Origin: Bosea sp. 29B
GTDB lineage: Bacteria; Pseudomonadota; Alphaproteobacteria; Rhizobiales; Beijerinckiaceae
Direction of reading: 5' to 3'
NCBI RefSeq assembly: GCF_902506165.1
Contig: NZ_LR733817.1
Span: 5,375,402 to 5,439,401 of the forward strand
DNA length: 64,000 nucleotides
The translations under genes and the position numbers were made by a program. This document shows, in pieces, positions 8,741-19,094 of this stretch (position 1 is its first letter; each line of letters starts with the position of its first letter). The notes under the pieces are model-generated. The model was given only the letters and a program-made list of their open reading frames with translations. It made no database searches and was not told where the DNA came from.

Positions 8741-8858
8741 GCCGCCGCCCCTTGCATGCCATGATGGTCAAGGAGGTCACTATACGTCAGCGGCGACGGC
8801 GCGCCAGACTGTCGCGGCTTGGGCTGTGAACACGCGGACGAGGTCACGGAGAAACTCC

Positions 8859-9239
8859 ATGAAGGAAAGACATGCCCGATGCTCTTGCGGGGCTCTGAGC
8901 CTGATCTGCCAGGGCGAACCGGCGCTCGTCTCGCTTTGCCATTGCCGTGAATGCCAGCGCCGCACCGGCAGCACCTATGGCATCGCCGCCTTCTTTCCGC
9001 GTTCAGAGGTCGAGATCAGCGGGCAGGCGACGGCCTATCGCCGGCAAGCGGACAGCGGCTTCGAAGTCACGCAGCACTTTTGCCCGCGCTGCGGCAGCAC
9101 GGTCTATTGGGAGCCATTGCGCAAGCCGGAGATGATTGCGGTCGCCGTCGGCGCCTTCGCCGATCCAGATTTTCCGGCGCCGGGCAAGCAGGTCTACACC
9201 CAGCACCGCCACCCTTGGGTCGCGGTGCCGGTTGATTGA
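8859..9239 (+). CDS. GFA-family (Gfa/CENP-V) zinc-binding protein
   Basis: A 126-residue protein of the glutathione-dependent formaldehyde-activating (GFA/CENP-V) fold. Zinc ligands are visible as CSCGAL near the N-terminus, CHCREC around residue 26, and CPRCGS around residue 72. I chose the ATG at 8859 because an ACGGAGA ribosome binding site precedes it and the first zinc motif follows within ten residues; a longer in-frame extension has no support. The founding activity of the family (formaldehyde adduct formation) has been disputed, so the role is open. It is convergent with pyrG, nine bases apart. Confidence 0.88.
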   Translation: MKERHARCSCGALSLICQGEPALVSLCHCRECQRRTGSTYGIAAFFPRSEVEISGQATAYRRQADSGFEVTQHFCPRCGSTVYWEPLRKPEMIAVAVGAFADPDFPAPGKQVYTQHRHPWVAVPVD

Positions 9240-9248
9240 GTGGCGGGA

Positions 9249-10883
<1,635 letters not shown>

Positions 10884-10956
10884 TCACCTTTAACGCCTAG
10901 AGTTCGATTCGCTAAGCGGGTCGGTGCAGGCCGGTCCTGCGCCTCGCGCTTGTCCA

Positions 10957-10984
10957 CAAAAGAGAAGGGCCGGTTTCCCGGCCC
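10957..10984 (-). terminator. Rho-independent terminator after secG
   Basis: Read on the minus strand, GGGCCGG-GAAA-CCGGCCC forms a 7-bp GC stem with a tetraloop, followed by TTCTCTTTT. It lies about 20 bases beyond the secG stop and separates secG from pyrG. Confidence 0.85.
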
Positions 10985-11004
10985 CTGCCCTAGTTCCATC
11001 CCGG

Positions 11005-11409
11005 TCACCGCGTCGGGGTTCCCGGCTGCGGCGGTTGCGACCCGCCTTGGTTCTGCATCTGCCGGAGCTGGTCGAGCACCCCGCCGGCATTCGGCGCGGA
11101 AGGCCCGCTCGGGGCCGCCGGAGCGGTCGTGCCGGCTGGCGCCGGGGCGCCGTCGATGATCGAGCGCTGCGTACGGCCATGCGTCGCCATCACCGCGAGC
11201 GCGATCGAGGTAATGAAGAACAGGCCGGCCAGAATCGCCGTGGCGCGGGTCAGCGCATTGGCCTGGCCGCGGCCGGTCATGAAGCCGCCGACGCCGCCTC
11301 CGCCGCCCGAGCCCATGCCGAGGCCGCCGCCCTCCGAACGCTGGAGCAGCACGACGCCGACGAGCGCGATCACGATCAACAAGTGGATGACGATGAGGAC
11401 GTTCTGCAT
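11005..11409 (-). CDS. secG: Preprotein translocase subunit SecG
   Basis: Accessory subunit of the SecYEG channel. It is 134 residues, with two membrane segments (about 3-22 and 52-74) linked by a Gly-rich loop (LLQRSEGGGLG), the family hallmark. The C-terminus is a Pro/Ala/Gly/Gln-rich tail, common in alphaproteobacteria. I chose the ATG at 11409 (MQNVLIVIH) because the first membrane helix begins there; upstream in-frame codons add an unrelated leader. Preceded by tpiA on the same strand with a gap of about 120 bases. Confidence 0.94.
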   Translation of the reverse strand: MQNVLIVIHLLIVIALVGVVLLQRSEGGGLGMGSGGGGGVGGFMTGRGQANALTRATAILAGLFFITSIALAVMATHGRTQRSIIDGAPAPAGTTAPAAPSGPSAPNAGGVLDQLRQMQNQGGSQPPQPGTPTR

Positions 11410-11527
11410 GGCTCTCGAAATGGGTATGGCGCGGGCGCCTGCCAAGATGGCGGCATCCCGCGGAACGGCGCTGGCCATAGCATGAGCTTTCCGCCCATGC
11501 CACCTACGATTTCAATCTCCCCCGGGA

Positions 11528-12289
11528 TCAGGCGCAGGCGCGCGCGATCGAAAGGAAGTCCTCGGCCTTGAGGCTGGCGCCGCCGACGAGCGCGCCGTCG
11601 ACATTGGCGACGTTCATGAGTTCGACTGCATTGCTAGGCTTGACCGAGCCGCCATAGAGCAGCCTGACGCCGGCTGCGGTGGCCTTGCCGAGGATGCGCC
11701 CGAGCTCGGCCCGGATTGCCTCGTGCATCTCGGCAACATCCGCCACCGTCGGCGTCAGGCCGGTGCCGATCGCCCAGACCGGCTCATAGGCGATCACGAG
11801 CGATGCGGCCGCCACACCCTCGGGCACGGAACCGCGCAGCTGCTTCTTCACGATCGCCAGCGCCTTACCGGCCTCGCGCTCGTCCCTGGTTTCGCCGACG
11901 CAGACGATCGGCGTCAGCCCCGCCGCCAGCGCCGCCTCGGCCTTGGCCTTCACCTGCGCATTGCTTTCGCCATGCAGGGTCCGGCGCTCGGAATGCCCGA
12001 CGATCGCATAACTCGCGCCGGCATCGACCAGCATCGGCGCCGAGACCTCGCCGGTATAGGCGCCGCTGGCATGAGCGCTGCAATCCTGCCCGCCGGTCGC
12101 GATGCGCGAGCCGATCAGCGAAGCCGTCAGCGTGAACAGCAGCGTCGCAGGCGGGCAGATGGCAAGGTCAACGGCCCGCCGCAGCGTGGCGTCATGGCCC
12201 TTGGCGACCTCGGCTGCGATGGTAAGGTCTGCCTTCAGCCCGTTCATCTTCCAGTTGCCCGCCACCAGCGGCTTGATCGTTCGCGTCAC
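11528..12289 (-). CDS. tpiA: Triosephosphate isomerase
   Basis: Interconverts dihydroxyacetone phosphate and glyceraldehyde 3-phosphate. It is 253 residues, full length. Active-site elements are all visible: NWKMNG (catalytic Lys, about 11-16), VGHSERR (catalytic His, about 97), and [11 protein letters not shown] (catalytic Glu and the flexible loop, about 167-177). It is divergent from ppiD across 149 bases, so both promoters lie between 12290 and 12438. Confidence 0.97.
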   Translation of the reverse strand: MTRTIKPLVAGNWKMNGLKADLTIAAEVAKGHDATLRRAVDLAICPPATLLFTLTASLIGSRIATGGQDCSAHASGAYTGEVSAPMLVDAGASYAIVGHSERRTLHGESNAQVKAKAEAALAAGLTPIVCVGETRDEREAGKALAIVKKQLRGSVPEGVAAASLVIAYEPVWAIGTGLTPTVADVAEMHEAIRAELGRILGKATAAGVRLLYGGSVKPSNAVELMNVANVDGALVGGASLKAEDFLSIARACA

Positions 12290-12438
12290 GGCTGCTCTCC
12301 AAATCTTGTCCCTTGCGCTCTAGCAACGCCGTCACATGATCGCAATCGAGGCCAGTCGCAGCGATTGCCGGAAGGCGCCGCTGTTCCTATAAGCGGCGCG
12401 CTGCGGCACGGCCGCGAGAGAATTGGGAAGACCGGACC

Positions 12439-14346
12439 ATGATGATGCAGGGCCTGCGCAAGGCGGGACAGAGCCTGATCGGCAGGATCGTCGTCGCGAT
12501 CATGTTCGGCTTCCTGATCATCTCCTTCGCGGTCTGGGGCATCGGCGACATCTTCCGCGGCTATGGTCGCAACGCCGTCGCCGTCGTCGGCAAGACCGAA
12601 ATCGGCCTTGAGCAGGTCCGCACGGCCTATCAGAACGAGATCCAGCAGTTGCAGCGCCAGCAGCGCCGCCAGATCAGCCCCGATCTAGCCCGGGCGCTCG
12701 GCCTCGACCAGCGCGTGCTCTCGCGCCTCGTCACCGACGCGACGCTGGACCAGACGGCCGCGAAGATGGGTCTCGCGGTCTCCGACGAGACCGTGCGCAA
12801 CATCCTCTTCACCGACCCGAACATGAAGAACGCCGCCGGCCAGTTCGATCCGGCCCGCTTCAACGAGCTGCTGCGCGCAATCGGCATGAACGAGCAGCAG
12901 TTCGTGCGCGAGCAGCGCGCCGTGACGATGCGCCAGGAAATCGCCGAGATGGTCGTCGGCGCGGTCACGGCCCCGGTCGCGCTGCAGGAGCTCGGCCATC
13001 GCCTGCGCCATGAGCAGCGCGAGATCGCCTATATCACCCTGCCCGAGAGCGCCGCCGGCGAGATCCCGGCGCCGAGCGCCGAGGTGCTGCGCAAGTATTT
13101 CGATGAGCGCAAGGCCGCCTTCCGCGCGCCCGAGTACCGTACTGCCAATGTGCTGGTCCTGACAGCGGCCAGCCTCGCCGACCCGAGCAAGGTCAGCGAT
13201 GCCGACGCCCGCGCCCGCTACGAGCAGGTGAAGGCCCAGCGCTTCGGCTCGGCCGAGCGCCGCACCGTCCAGCAGATCGGCTTCCCCTCGATGGAGGAGG
13301 CGAAGGCCGCCAAGGCGAAGATCGATGCCGGCGAGACGTTCGAGGCGATCGGTGCCAGCCGCAACGTCGCCGAGGCCGATCTGACGCTCGGCACCTTCAC
13401 CCGCGAGGGGCTGTTCGATCCGGCGGTGCGCGATGCCGCCTTCGCTTTGGCGCAGGGCGCGGTCAGCGAGCCCGTGCAGGGCGGCTTCGGCGTCGTGCTG
13501 CTGCGCGTCCCGGCGATCGAGGCGGCCCGGCTGAAGAGCTTCGAGGAGGTCGCCGACGAGGTCCGCCGCGATGTCGCGACGAGCCGCGCCACCGAGCAGC
13601 TGACCGATCTGCACGACAAGGTCGAGGACCAGCGCGCCTCGGCCCGGCCGCTGCCGGAGATCGCGAAGGAGTTCAACCTCGCTCTGCGCAATTTCGGCCC
13701 GGCCGATTCCAGCCTCGGCAAGGCCGACGGCACGCAGGAGACCTCCCTCCCCGGCGGCGACACGACCCTGCAGGCGCTGTTCCGCTCCGATATCGGCGTC
13801 GACAACGAGGCCGTGCGCCTGCCCAATAATGGCGGCTATGTCTGGTTCGACGTGACCAAGATCGATCCGCCGCGCGAGCGCGGCTTCGACGAGGTCAAGG
13901 CCGAGGTCGAGAAGCAATGGCGGTCCGACGAGGTCGCCTCACGCCTCTCGGCCCAGGCCCACGAGATCGTGCAGAAGCTCGACGCCGGCGAAAAGCTCGA
14001 CGCGCTCGCATTCGCGCAGGGGCTTGCTTTCGAGGACGCGACGCTCGGCCGCCAGGACCAGAGCGACGCCCTGCCGCGCAATGTCGTCTCGCTGGTCTTC
14101 GGCACGCCGGCCGGCAAGGCCGGCTCGGCTGCGGTCGAGAACACCGGCCGCGTCGTCTTCCAGGTCAAGGCTGCGACGGTCAGCCCCTATGCCCGCACTA
14201 CCGAGGATGCCGAGAACTTCGTAAGGCTGTTGACGTCGAGCATCAGCGAGGATCTCCTCGCCCAATATGTCGGCAAGCTGCAGAACGATCTTGGCGTCCA
14301 GCTCAACCAGGCGGCGTTGCGCAACGCCACCGGCGGCCAGAACTGA
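12439..14346 (+). CDS. ppiD: SurA/PpiD-type membrane-anchored peptidylprolyl isomerase
   Basis: Periplasmic folding factor tethered to the inner membrane. It is 635 residues, with one N-terminal membrane helix (about 15-35), a SurA_N-like chaperone region (about 40-230) and a parvulin-type rotamase domain (about 240-370), then a long C-terminal half as in E. coli PpiD (623 residues). The start gives MMMQGLRKAGQ; the second or third Met may be the real one. The gene precedes the trp genes, as in many rhizobia. Its stop lies 10 bases before trpE. Confidence 0.9.
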   Translation: MMMQGLRKAGQSLIGRIVVAIMFGFLIISFAVWGIGDIFRGYGRNAVAVVGKTEIGLEQVRTAYQNEIQQLQRQQRRQISPDLARALGLDQRVLSRLVTDATLDQTAAKMGLAVSDETVRNILFTDPNMKNAAGQFDPARFNELLRAIGMNEQQFVREQRAVTMRQEIAEMVVGAVTAPVALQELGHRLRHEQREIAYITLPESAAGEIPAPSAEVLRKYFDERKAAFRAPEYRTANVLVLTAASLADPSKVSDADARARYEQVKAQRFGSAERRTVQQIGFPSMEEAKAAKAKIDAGETFEAIGASRNVAEADLTLGTFTREGLFDPAVRDAAFALAQGAVSEPVQGGFGVVLLRVPAIEAARLKSFEEVADEVRRDVATSRATEQLTDLHDKVEDQRASARPLPEIAKEFNLALRNFGPADSSLGKADGTQETSLPGGDTTLQALFRSDIGVDNEAVRLPNNGGYVWFDVTKIDPPRERGFDEVKAEVEKQWRSDEVASRLSAQAHEIVQKLDAGEKLDALAFAQGLAFEDATLGRQDQSDALPRNVVSLVFGTPAGKAGSAAVENTGRVVFQVKAATVSPYARTTEDAENFVRLLTSSISEDLLAQYVGKLQNDLGVQLNQAALRNATGGQN

Positions 14347-14356
14347 AGCAGGACGC

Positions 14357-15871
14357 ATGGATCCGGCCGCCGATTTCGCACGCTTCGCCGCCGCCTATCA
14401 GGCCGGCGAGCCGCAATTGCTGACGCTGTCGCTGGTCGGCGATTGCGAGACGCCGGTCGCCGCCTTCCTGAAATTGCGCCACGCTTATGGAGGCCCGGCC
14501 TTCCTGCTCGAATCCGTCGAGGGCGGCGCCGTGCGTGGCCGCTATTCGATGATCGGGCTCGCCCCCGACCTGGTCTGGCGCTGCCATCGCGGGCAAGCCT
14601 CGCTGCGCCGCCTCGCGCAAGATGAGGATTTCGTCTCCGATCCGCGCCCCGCCTTCGAGTCCCTACGCGCCTTGCTGGCCGAGAGCGCCATCCCCGATCG
14701 CGACGGCCTGCCGCCGATGGCCGCCGGCGTCTTCGGCTATCTCGGCTACGACATGGTGCGCTTGATGGAGCGCCTGCCGGACGCGAAAGCCACCGGCCCC
14801 GGCGTGCCCGACGCCATCCTGACGCGGCCGACGCTGATGGTGGTGTTCGATTCGATCCGCGACGAGATCACGGTGGTGACGCCGGTGCGCCCGCTGGCGA
14901 ACGTCCCGGCTCGCGCCGCCCATGAACGGGCGCAGGAGCGGCTCGATGCGGTGGTACGGGCGCTGGAAGGCCCCCTGCCCGACGAAGCCGGCATCGACAT
15001 CTCGGCGATCCCCCACCCGGAATCGACCTCGAACACCAGCGAGGCCGAATTCCACGCCATGGTGGCGCGGGCGCAGGAATATGTCCGCGCCGGCGACATC
15101 TTCCAGGTCGTGCTCTCGCAGCGCTTCGAGGCGCCGTTCGAATTGCCGCCCTTCGCGCTCTACCGGGCGCTGCGGCGGGTCAATCCGGCGCCCTTCCTCT
15201 GCTATCTCGACTTCGAGGCCTTCCAGATCGTCTGCTCCAGCCCGGAGATCCTGGTCCGGCTGCGCGATGGCAAGGTCACGATCCGGCCGATCGCCGGCAC
15301 GCGCCCGCGCGGGGCGACGCCTGCCGCCGACGAAGCCCTCGCCGACGAATTGCTGGCCGACCCCAAGGAGCGGGCCGAGCACCTGATGCTGCTCGATCTC
15401 GGCCGCAACGATGTCGGCCGGGTCGCGGAGATCGGCAGCGTCAACGTCACCGATTCCTTCTTCATCGAGCGCTACAGTCAGGTGATGCACATCGTCTCGA
15501 ACGTCGAGGGACGCATCTCCGGCGAGCATGACGCACTCTCGGCGCTCGCCGCCGGCTTCCCGGCCGGCACCGTCTCCGGCGCACCGAAGGTGCGCGCCAT
15601 GGAGATCATCGACGAGCTTGAGAAGGACGGGCGCGGCGCCTATGGCGGCTGCATCGGCTATTTCGGCGCCAATGGCGAGATGGACACCTGCATCGTCCTG
15701 CGCACAGCCGTCGTCCAGGATGGCCGCATGCAGGTCCAGGCCGGCGCGGGCATCGTCTACGATTCGAACCCCGCCTCCGAACAGCTCGAATGCATCAACA
15801 AGGCCAAGGCCCTGTTCAAGGCGGCCGAGGAAGCGGTGCGCTTCGCCGCGCGCAGCCGGCGGGGACAGTGA
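14357..15871 (+). CDS. trpE: Anthranilate synthase component I
   Basis: Converts chorismate to anthranilate with ammonia from TrpG, the first step of tryptophan synthesis. It is 504 residues, with an N-terminal Anth_synt_I_N region containing the LLES motif (inhibitor binding) and a C-terminal chorismate-binding domain with RPIAGTRPRG, RYSQVMHIVSNVEG and GAPKVRAMEIIDELE. I chose the ATG at 14357, 10 bases after ppiD. trpE is a stand-alone gene, unlike the fused trpE(G) of Sinorhizobium. Its partner trpG lies 12 kb away, past an accessory region. Confidence 0.97.
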   Translation: MDPAADFARFAAAYQAGEPQLLTLSLVGDCETPVAAFLKLRHAYGGPAFLLESVEGGAVRGRYSMIGLAPDLVWRCHRGQASLRRLAQDEDFVSDPRPAFESLRALLAESAIPDRDGLPPMAAGVFGYLGYDMVRLMERLPDAKATGPGVPDAILTRPTLMVVFDSIRDEITVVTPVRPLANVPARAAHERAQERLDAVVRALEGPLPDEAGIDISAIPHPESTSNTSEAEFHAMVARAQEYVRAGDIFQVVLSQRFEAPFELPPFALYRALRRVNPAPFLCYLDFEAFQIVCSSPEILVRLRDGKVTIRPIAGTRPRGATPAADEALADELLADPKERAEHLMLLDLGRNDVGRVAEIGSVNVTDSFFIERYSQVMHIVSNVEGRISGEHDALSALAAGFPAGTVSGAPKVRAMEIIDELEKDGRGAYGGCIGYFGANGEMDTCIVLRTAVVQDGRMQVQAGAGIVYDSNPASEQLECINKAKALFKAAEEAVRFAARSRRGQ

Positions 15872-16090
15872 TCCGGCTGCTCTCGTTCGCATGCGCCCCT
15901 CCCGAAGACGCATGTCCGCTCACTTGCGCGGGGTGTTTTGGCCCGCGCATAGTGCCGCCAGTCGAGAGTACCGTTTCCTAGCACCAAGGTTGCTTCGGGC
16001 GGCCCACTCAGCAATCACAACCGGCCTTGCCCGCTGGCGCGGACGCCTGAAGCGGACTGACAGAGCCCGGCAACAGACGGAGAGGAAACC

Positions 16091-17065
16091 ATGCGTTTGC
16101 GCGCAACCATGATCAGCAGCGGTATCGCTCTGGCGCTTCTGGCCGGCACGGCCGCCGTCGCCCAGCAAGCCCAGAAGGTGACGGTCGCCGTCACCGCCAT
16201 CGTCGAGCACCCGGCGCTCGATGCCGCCCGCGACGGCGTCAAGAAGGCGCTGGAGGAGGCCGGCTACAAGGACGGCACCAACCTGACCTTCCGCTATGAA
16301 TCGGCGCAAGGTTCGCCGGCGACGGCGGCACAGATCGCCCAGAAATTCGCCGGCGAGAACCCGAACGTGATCGTCGCGATCGCGACCCCCTCGGCCCAGG
16401 CCATGGTGACGGCGACGCAGACGATCCCAGTGGTCTTCACCGCCGTGACCGACCCGGTCGCCGCTCAGATCGTCAAGGACAGGCAGGCGCCGGGCGGCAA
16501 CGTCACCGGCATCTCCGACTTCTCGCCGCTGGAAGCCCAGTTCGACCTGATCAAGGAGCTGGTGCCGTCTGCCAAGAAGATCGGCGTCGTCTACAACCCC
16601 GGCGAGGCCAACAGCGTCGCGCTGCTCAACGCCGTCAAGGCACTGGCGCCCGCCCGCAACCTCCAGATCGTCGAGGCCTCGGCCGGCCGCACGGCCGATG
16701 TCTCCGGCGCAGCGCAGAATCTCGTCGGCAAGGTCGACGCGATCTACCTGCCGACCGACAACACGATCATCTCGGCGCTCGGCACGGTTCTGAACGTTGG
16801 CGCCGACAACAAGCTGCCGGTCTTCACCGGCGACACCGAGTCGGTCCAGAAAGGCTCGGTCGCCTCGATCGGCTTCGACTATTTCCAGGTCGGCCTGGAA
16901 ACCGGCGCCGTGGTCGTGCGCGTCCTCAAGGGCGAGAAGCCCGGCGCCATCCCCGTCAAGAACGCCAGCGGCAGCAACCTCGTCATCAACGCCAAGGCGG
17001 CCGCCGCCATGGGCGTGACGATCCCGGCGGCCGTGCAGGCCCGCGCCAAGCAGGTGATCAACTGA
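16091..17065 (+). CDS. ABC transporter substrate-binding protein (ABC_sub_bind, TrpX-type)
   Basis: A 324-residue periplasmic binding protein with a cleavable signal peptide (residues 1-25, AAVAQQA). The mature part has the PF04392 pattern: VTAIVEHPALDAARDGVKKAL near the start, TQTIPVVFTAVTDPV, and GNVTGISDF. This family works with the permease and ATPase that follow. Rodionov and others predicted such systems (TrpXYZ) to carry tryptophan in Firmicutes. Adjacency to trpE fits an aromatic substrate, but many homologues have other ligands. It is preceded by 219 bases with no visible terminator. Confidence 0.9.
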   Translation: MRLRATMISSGIALALLAGTAAVAQQAQKVTVAVTAIVEHPALDAARDGVKKALEEAGYKDGTNLTFRYESAQGSPATAAQIAQKFAGENPNVIVAIATPSAQAMVTATQTIPVVFTAVTDPVAAQIVKDRQAPGGNVTGISDFSPLEAQFDLIKELVPSAKKIGVVYNPGEANSVALLNAVKALAPARNLQIVEASAGRTADVSGAAQNLVGKVDAIYLPTDNTIISALGTVLNVGADNKLPVFTGDTESVQKGSVASIGFDYFQVGLETGAVVVRVLKGEKPGAIPVKNASGSNLVINAKAAAAMGVTIPAAVQARAKQVIN

Positions 17066-17072
17066 TCTGACG

Positions 17073-17098
17073 AGCGGCGGCGTTCCCACGCCGCCGCT
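17073..17098 (+). other. Intercistronic stem-loop after the binding-protein gene
   Basis: AGCGGCGGCGT and ACGCCGCCGCT are perfect 11-bp complements around a TCCC loop, eight bases after the stop of the binding-protein gene and 45 bases before the permease. No U-tract follows. In many ABC operons such hairpins protect the binding-protein mRNA and keep it in excess over permease and ATPase; that role is inferred here. Confidence 0.7.
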
Positions 17099-17142
17099 TC
17101 CGGCCGCCTACCCATTCCAGAACAGAACAAGCAGGGCGACCG

Positions 17143-18066
17143 ATGAGTCTCATCGCCACCCTGGGCGCCATCGAGATCGGACTGGTGTTCGCTCTCGTGG
17201 CGCTCGGCGTCTACATCACCTTTCGCGTCCTCGACTTCCCCGACCTGACCGTCGACGGCACCTTGCCGCTCGGCGCCGCCGTCGCGGCGGCGATGATCGC
17301 CGGCGGCGTCAATCCGGTCTTCGCCACGCTGGCGGCGATCGTCGCCGGTTGCCTCGCCGGCACGGTCACCGCCTGGCTCAATATCCGCTTTTCGATCCTG
17401 CATCTGCTCGCCGGCATCCTGACGATGACGGCGCTGTTCTCGATCAATCTGCGGGTGATGGGCGTGCCCAACATACCCTTGATGAACCGGCCGACGGTGA
17501 TCGACTTCTTCACCTGGCTCAACCCTTTCATCGCTGCCATGGGGCTGCCAGCCCGCCCGACCCTGCGCGTGCTCGCGCTGCTGATCATCGTCACTGTGAT
17601 CGCCGCGTTGCTCGCCCGCTTCCTCAAGACCGAGTTCGGGCTCGCCATGCGTGCGACCGGCGCCAATCCGCGCATGGCGCGGGCGCAGGGCATCCGCACC
17701 GATATGTACATCTATGTCGGCGTCGCCCTCTCCAACGGCCTCGTCGCCCTGGCCGGCGCCCTGTTCGCGCAAACGGCCGGCTTCGCCGATGTCAGCATCG
17801 GCACCGGCACCATCATCGCCGGCCTTGCCGCCGTCATCCTCGGCGAGACGATCTTCCGCACGAAGTCGATCGTCATCGCGGTGTTCTCCTGCCTGATCGG
17901 CGCGATCGCCTATCGCCTCGCCATCGCGCTCGCCCTGAACGCCGGCTGGCTAGGCCTGCGCGCCTCCGACCTCAACCTGGTCACGGCGGTGCTGGTCGGC
18001 ATCGCCCTGATGCTGCCTGGTGTCGCCAATCCGCTGCGCAGCCTGTTCAAGCGGAGTGCGCCATGA
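17143..18066 (+). CDS. ABC transporter permease (BPD_transp_2 family)
   Basis: A 307-residue integral membrane permease with about eight hydrophobic segments. It opens with IEIGLVFALVALGVYITFRVLDFPDLTVDG, split here only as a description of residues 6-35: this FRVLDFPDLTVDG block is typical of permeases paired with PF04392 binding proteins. Its TGA overlaps the ATG of the ATPase (ATGA). Part of the three-gene importer downstream of trpE. Confidence 0.92.
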   Translation: MSLIATLGAIEIGLVFALVALGVYITFRVLDFPDLTVDGTLPLGAAVAAAMIAGGVNPVFATLAAIVAGCLAGTVTAWLNIRFSILHLLAGILTMTALFSINLRVMGVPNIPLMNRPTVIDFFTWLNPFIAAMGLPARPTLRVLALLIIVTVIAALLARFLKTEFGLAMRATGANPRMARAQGIRTDMYIYVGVALSNGLVALAGALFAQTAGFADVSIGTGTIIAGLAAVILGETIFRTKSIVIAVFSCLIGAIAYRLAIALALNAGWLGLRASDLNLVTAVLVGIALMLPGVANPLRSLFKRSAP

Positions 18067-18857
18067 TCAGCGTCAAGGACGTCCACGTCACCTTCGGGCG
18101 CGGCACGCCGCTGGAGAACCGGGCGCTGCGCGGTCTCGATCTCACCGTGCCCGATGGCGAGTTCATCACCGTCATCGGCTCGAACGGCGCCGGCAAGTCG
18201 ACGTTGCTCAACGTCCTCAGCGGCGATGCCCGAGCCGAGCGCGGCACCGTCGAGGTCGATGGCATCGATGTGACGCGCTGGCCGACACCAAAGCGCGCCG
18301 GCCTGATCGCCCGCGTCTTCCAGGACCCAATGGCCGGCACCTGCGAACGCCTGACGATCGAAGAGAACATGGCACTCGCCCAGGCGCGCGGCCGCGCCCG
18401 CGGCCTCGGCGCAGCGCTCGATCGCCCGCGCCGCGCTCTGTTCCGCGACAAGCTGGCGGTGCTCGGCCTCGGCCTGGAAAATCGCCTTGGCGACTCGATG
18501 GGCCTGCTCTCCGGCGGGCAACGCCAGGCGGTCAGCCTGCTGATGTCGACGCTGGCGGGAACCAAGACCCTGCTGCTCGACGAGCACACCGCCGCGCTCG
18601 ATCCACGCACCGCCGCCTTCGTGCTCGACCTGACCCGGCGCATCGTCGAGGAGCAGAAGCTGACCGCACTGATGGTCACCCATTCGATGCGCGACGCGCT
18701 CGATCACGGCAGCCGCACCGTGATGCTGCACGAGGGCAAGGTCGTCTTCGACATCGCCGGCGAACGCCGCAAGGCGATGGACGTGCCGGACCTGCTGCGC
18801 CTGTTCAAGCAGGTCCGCGGTGAAGAGCTCTCCGACGATAGCCTGCTGCTGAGTTGA
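18063..18857 (+). CDS. ABC transporter ATP-binding protein
   Basis: A 264-residue ATPase. Walker A GSNGAGKST is at about 39-47, the Q-loop in VFQDPMAGT, the signature LLSGGQRQAV at about 155, Walker B as LLLDEHTAALDP, and the H-switch in MVTHSM. The GTCERLTIEENMALA region is characteristic of the TrpZ/PF04392-associated ATPases. It starts inside the permease stop (ATGA overlap at 18063-18066), which implies translational coupling. It is last in the operon; a repeat mosaic follows. Confidence 0.95.
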   Translation: MISVKDVHVTFGRGTPLENRALRGLDLTVPDGEFITVIGSNGAGKSTLLNVLSGDARAERGTVEVDGIDVTRWPTPKRAGLIARVFQDPMAGTCERLTIEENMALAQARGRARGLGAALDRPRRALFRDKLAVLGLGLENRLGDSMGLLSGGQRQAVSLLMSTLAGTKTLLLDEHTAALDPRTAAFVLDLTRRIVEEQKLTALMVTHSMRDALDHGSRTVMLHEGKVVFDIAGERRKAMDVPDLLRLFKQVRGEELSDDSLLLS

Positions 18858-18867
18858 GTCCTTCCTG

Positions 18868-19082
18868 TCATTCCGGGACGGCGCGCAGCGGCGAGCCCGG
18901 AATCCATAACCGCGACGTCGCTCCAGTTCGTCATGCTCGCCCTTGTGGCGAGCATCCACGTCTTGAACGCCGTATGTGATCAGTGGTGCGAAGGCGTGGA
19001 TGGTCGGGACAAGCCCGACCATGACGGAAAGGGCGGTGTTCATGGATTCCGGGCTCAGGCCTCCGGCCTGCCCCCGGAATGA
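18868..19082. repeat. Nested palindromic repeat mosaic (two REP-like unit types)
   Basis: Four units are arranged as A-B-B'-A'. A is at 18868-18907 (ATTCCGGG ... GCCCGGAAT), B at 18930-18959 (GTCATGCTCGC ... GCGAGCATCCAC), B' at 18996-19025 (GTGGATGGTCGGG ... CCCGACCATGAC) and A' at 19042-19082 (ATGGATTCCGGGCTC ... CCCGGAATGA). Each unit is itself an inverted repeat, and the outer and inner pairs are in opposite orientation, so the whole block is a large imperfect palindrome. It lies between the convergent ABC ATPase and LysR genes and could act as a bidirectional terminator. Related A-type units occur at 32330-32440. Confidence 0.75.
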
Positions 19083-19094
19083 AAGCGGATATGC

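Noticed and set aside
10900..10925. GTTCGATTC, resembling a tRNA T-loop
   Set aside because: The flanking bases do not form the 5-bp T-stem and no anticodon or acceptor arm can be built around it.
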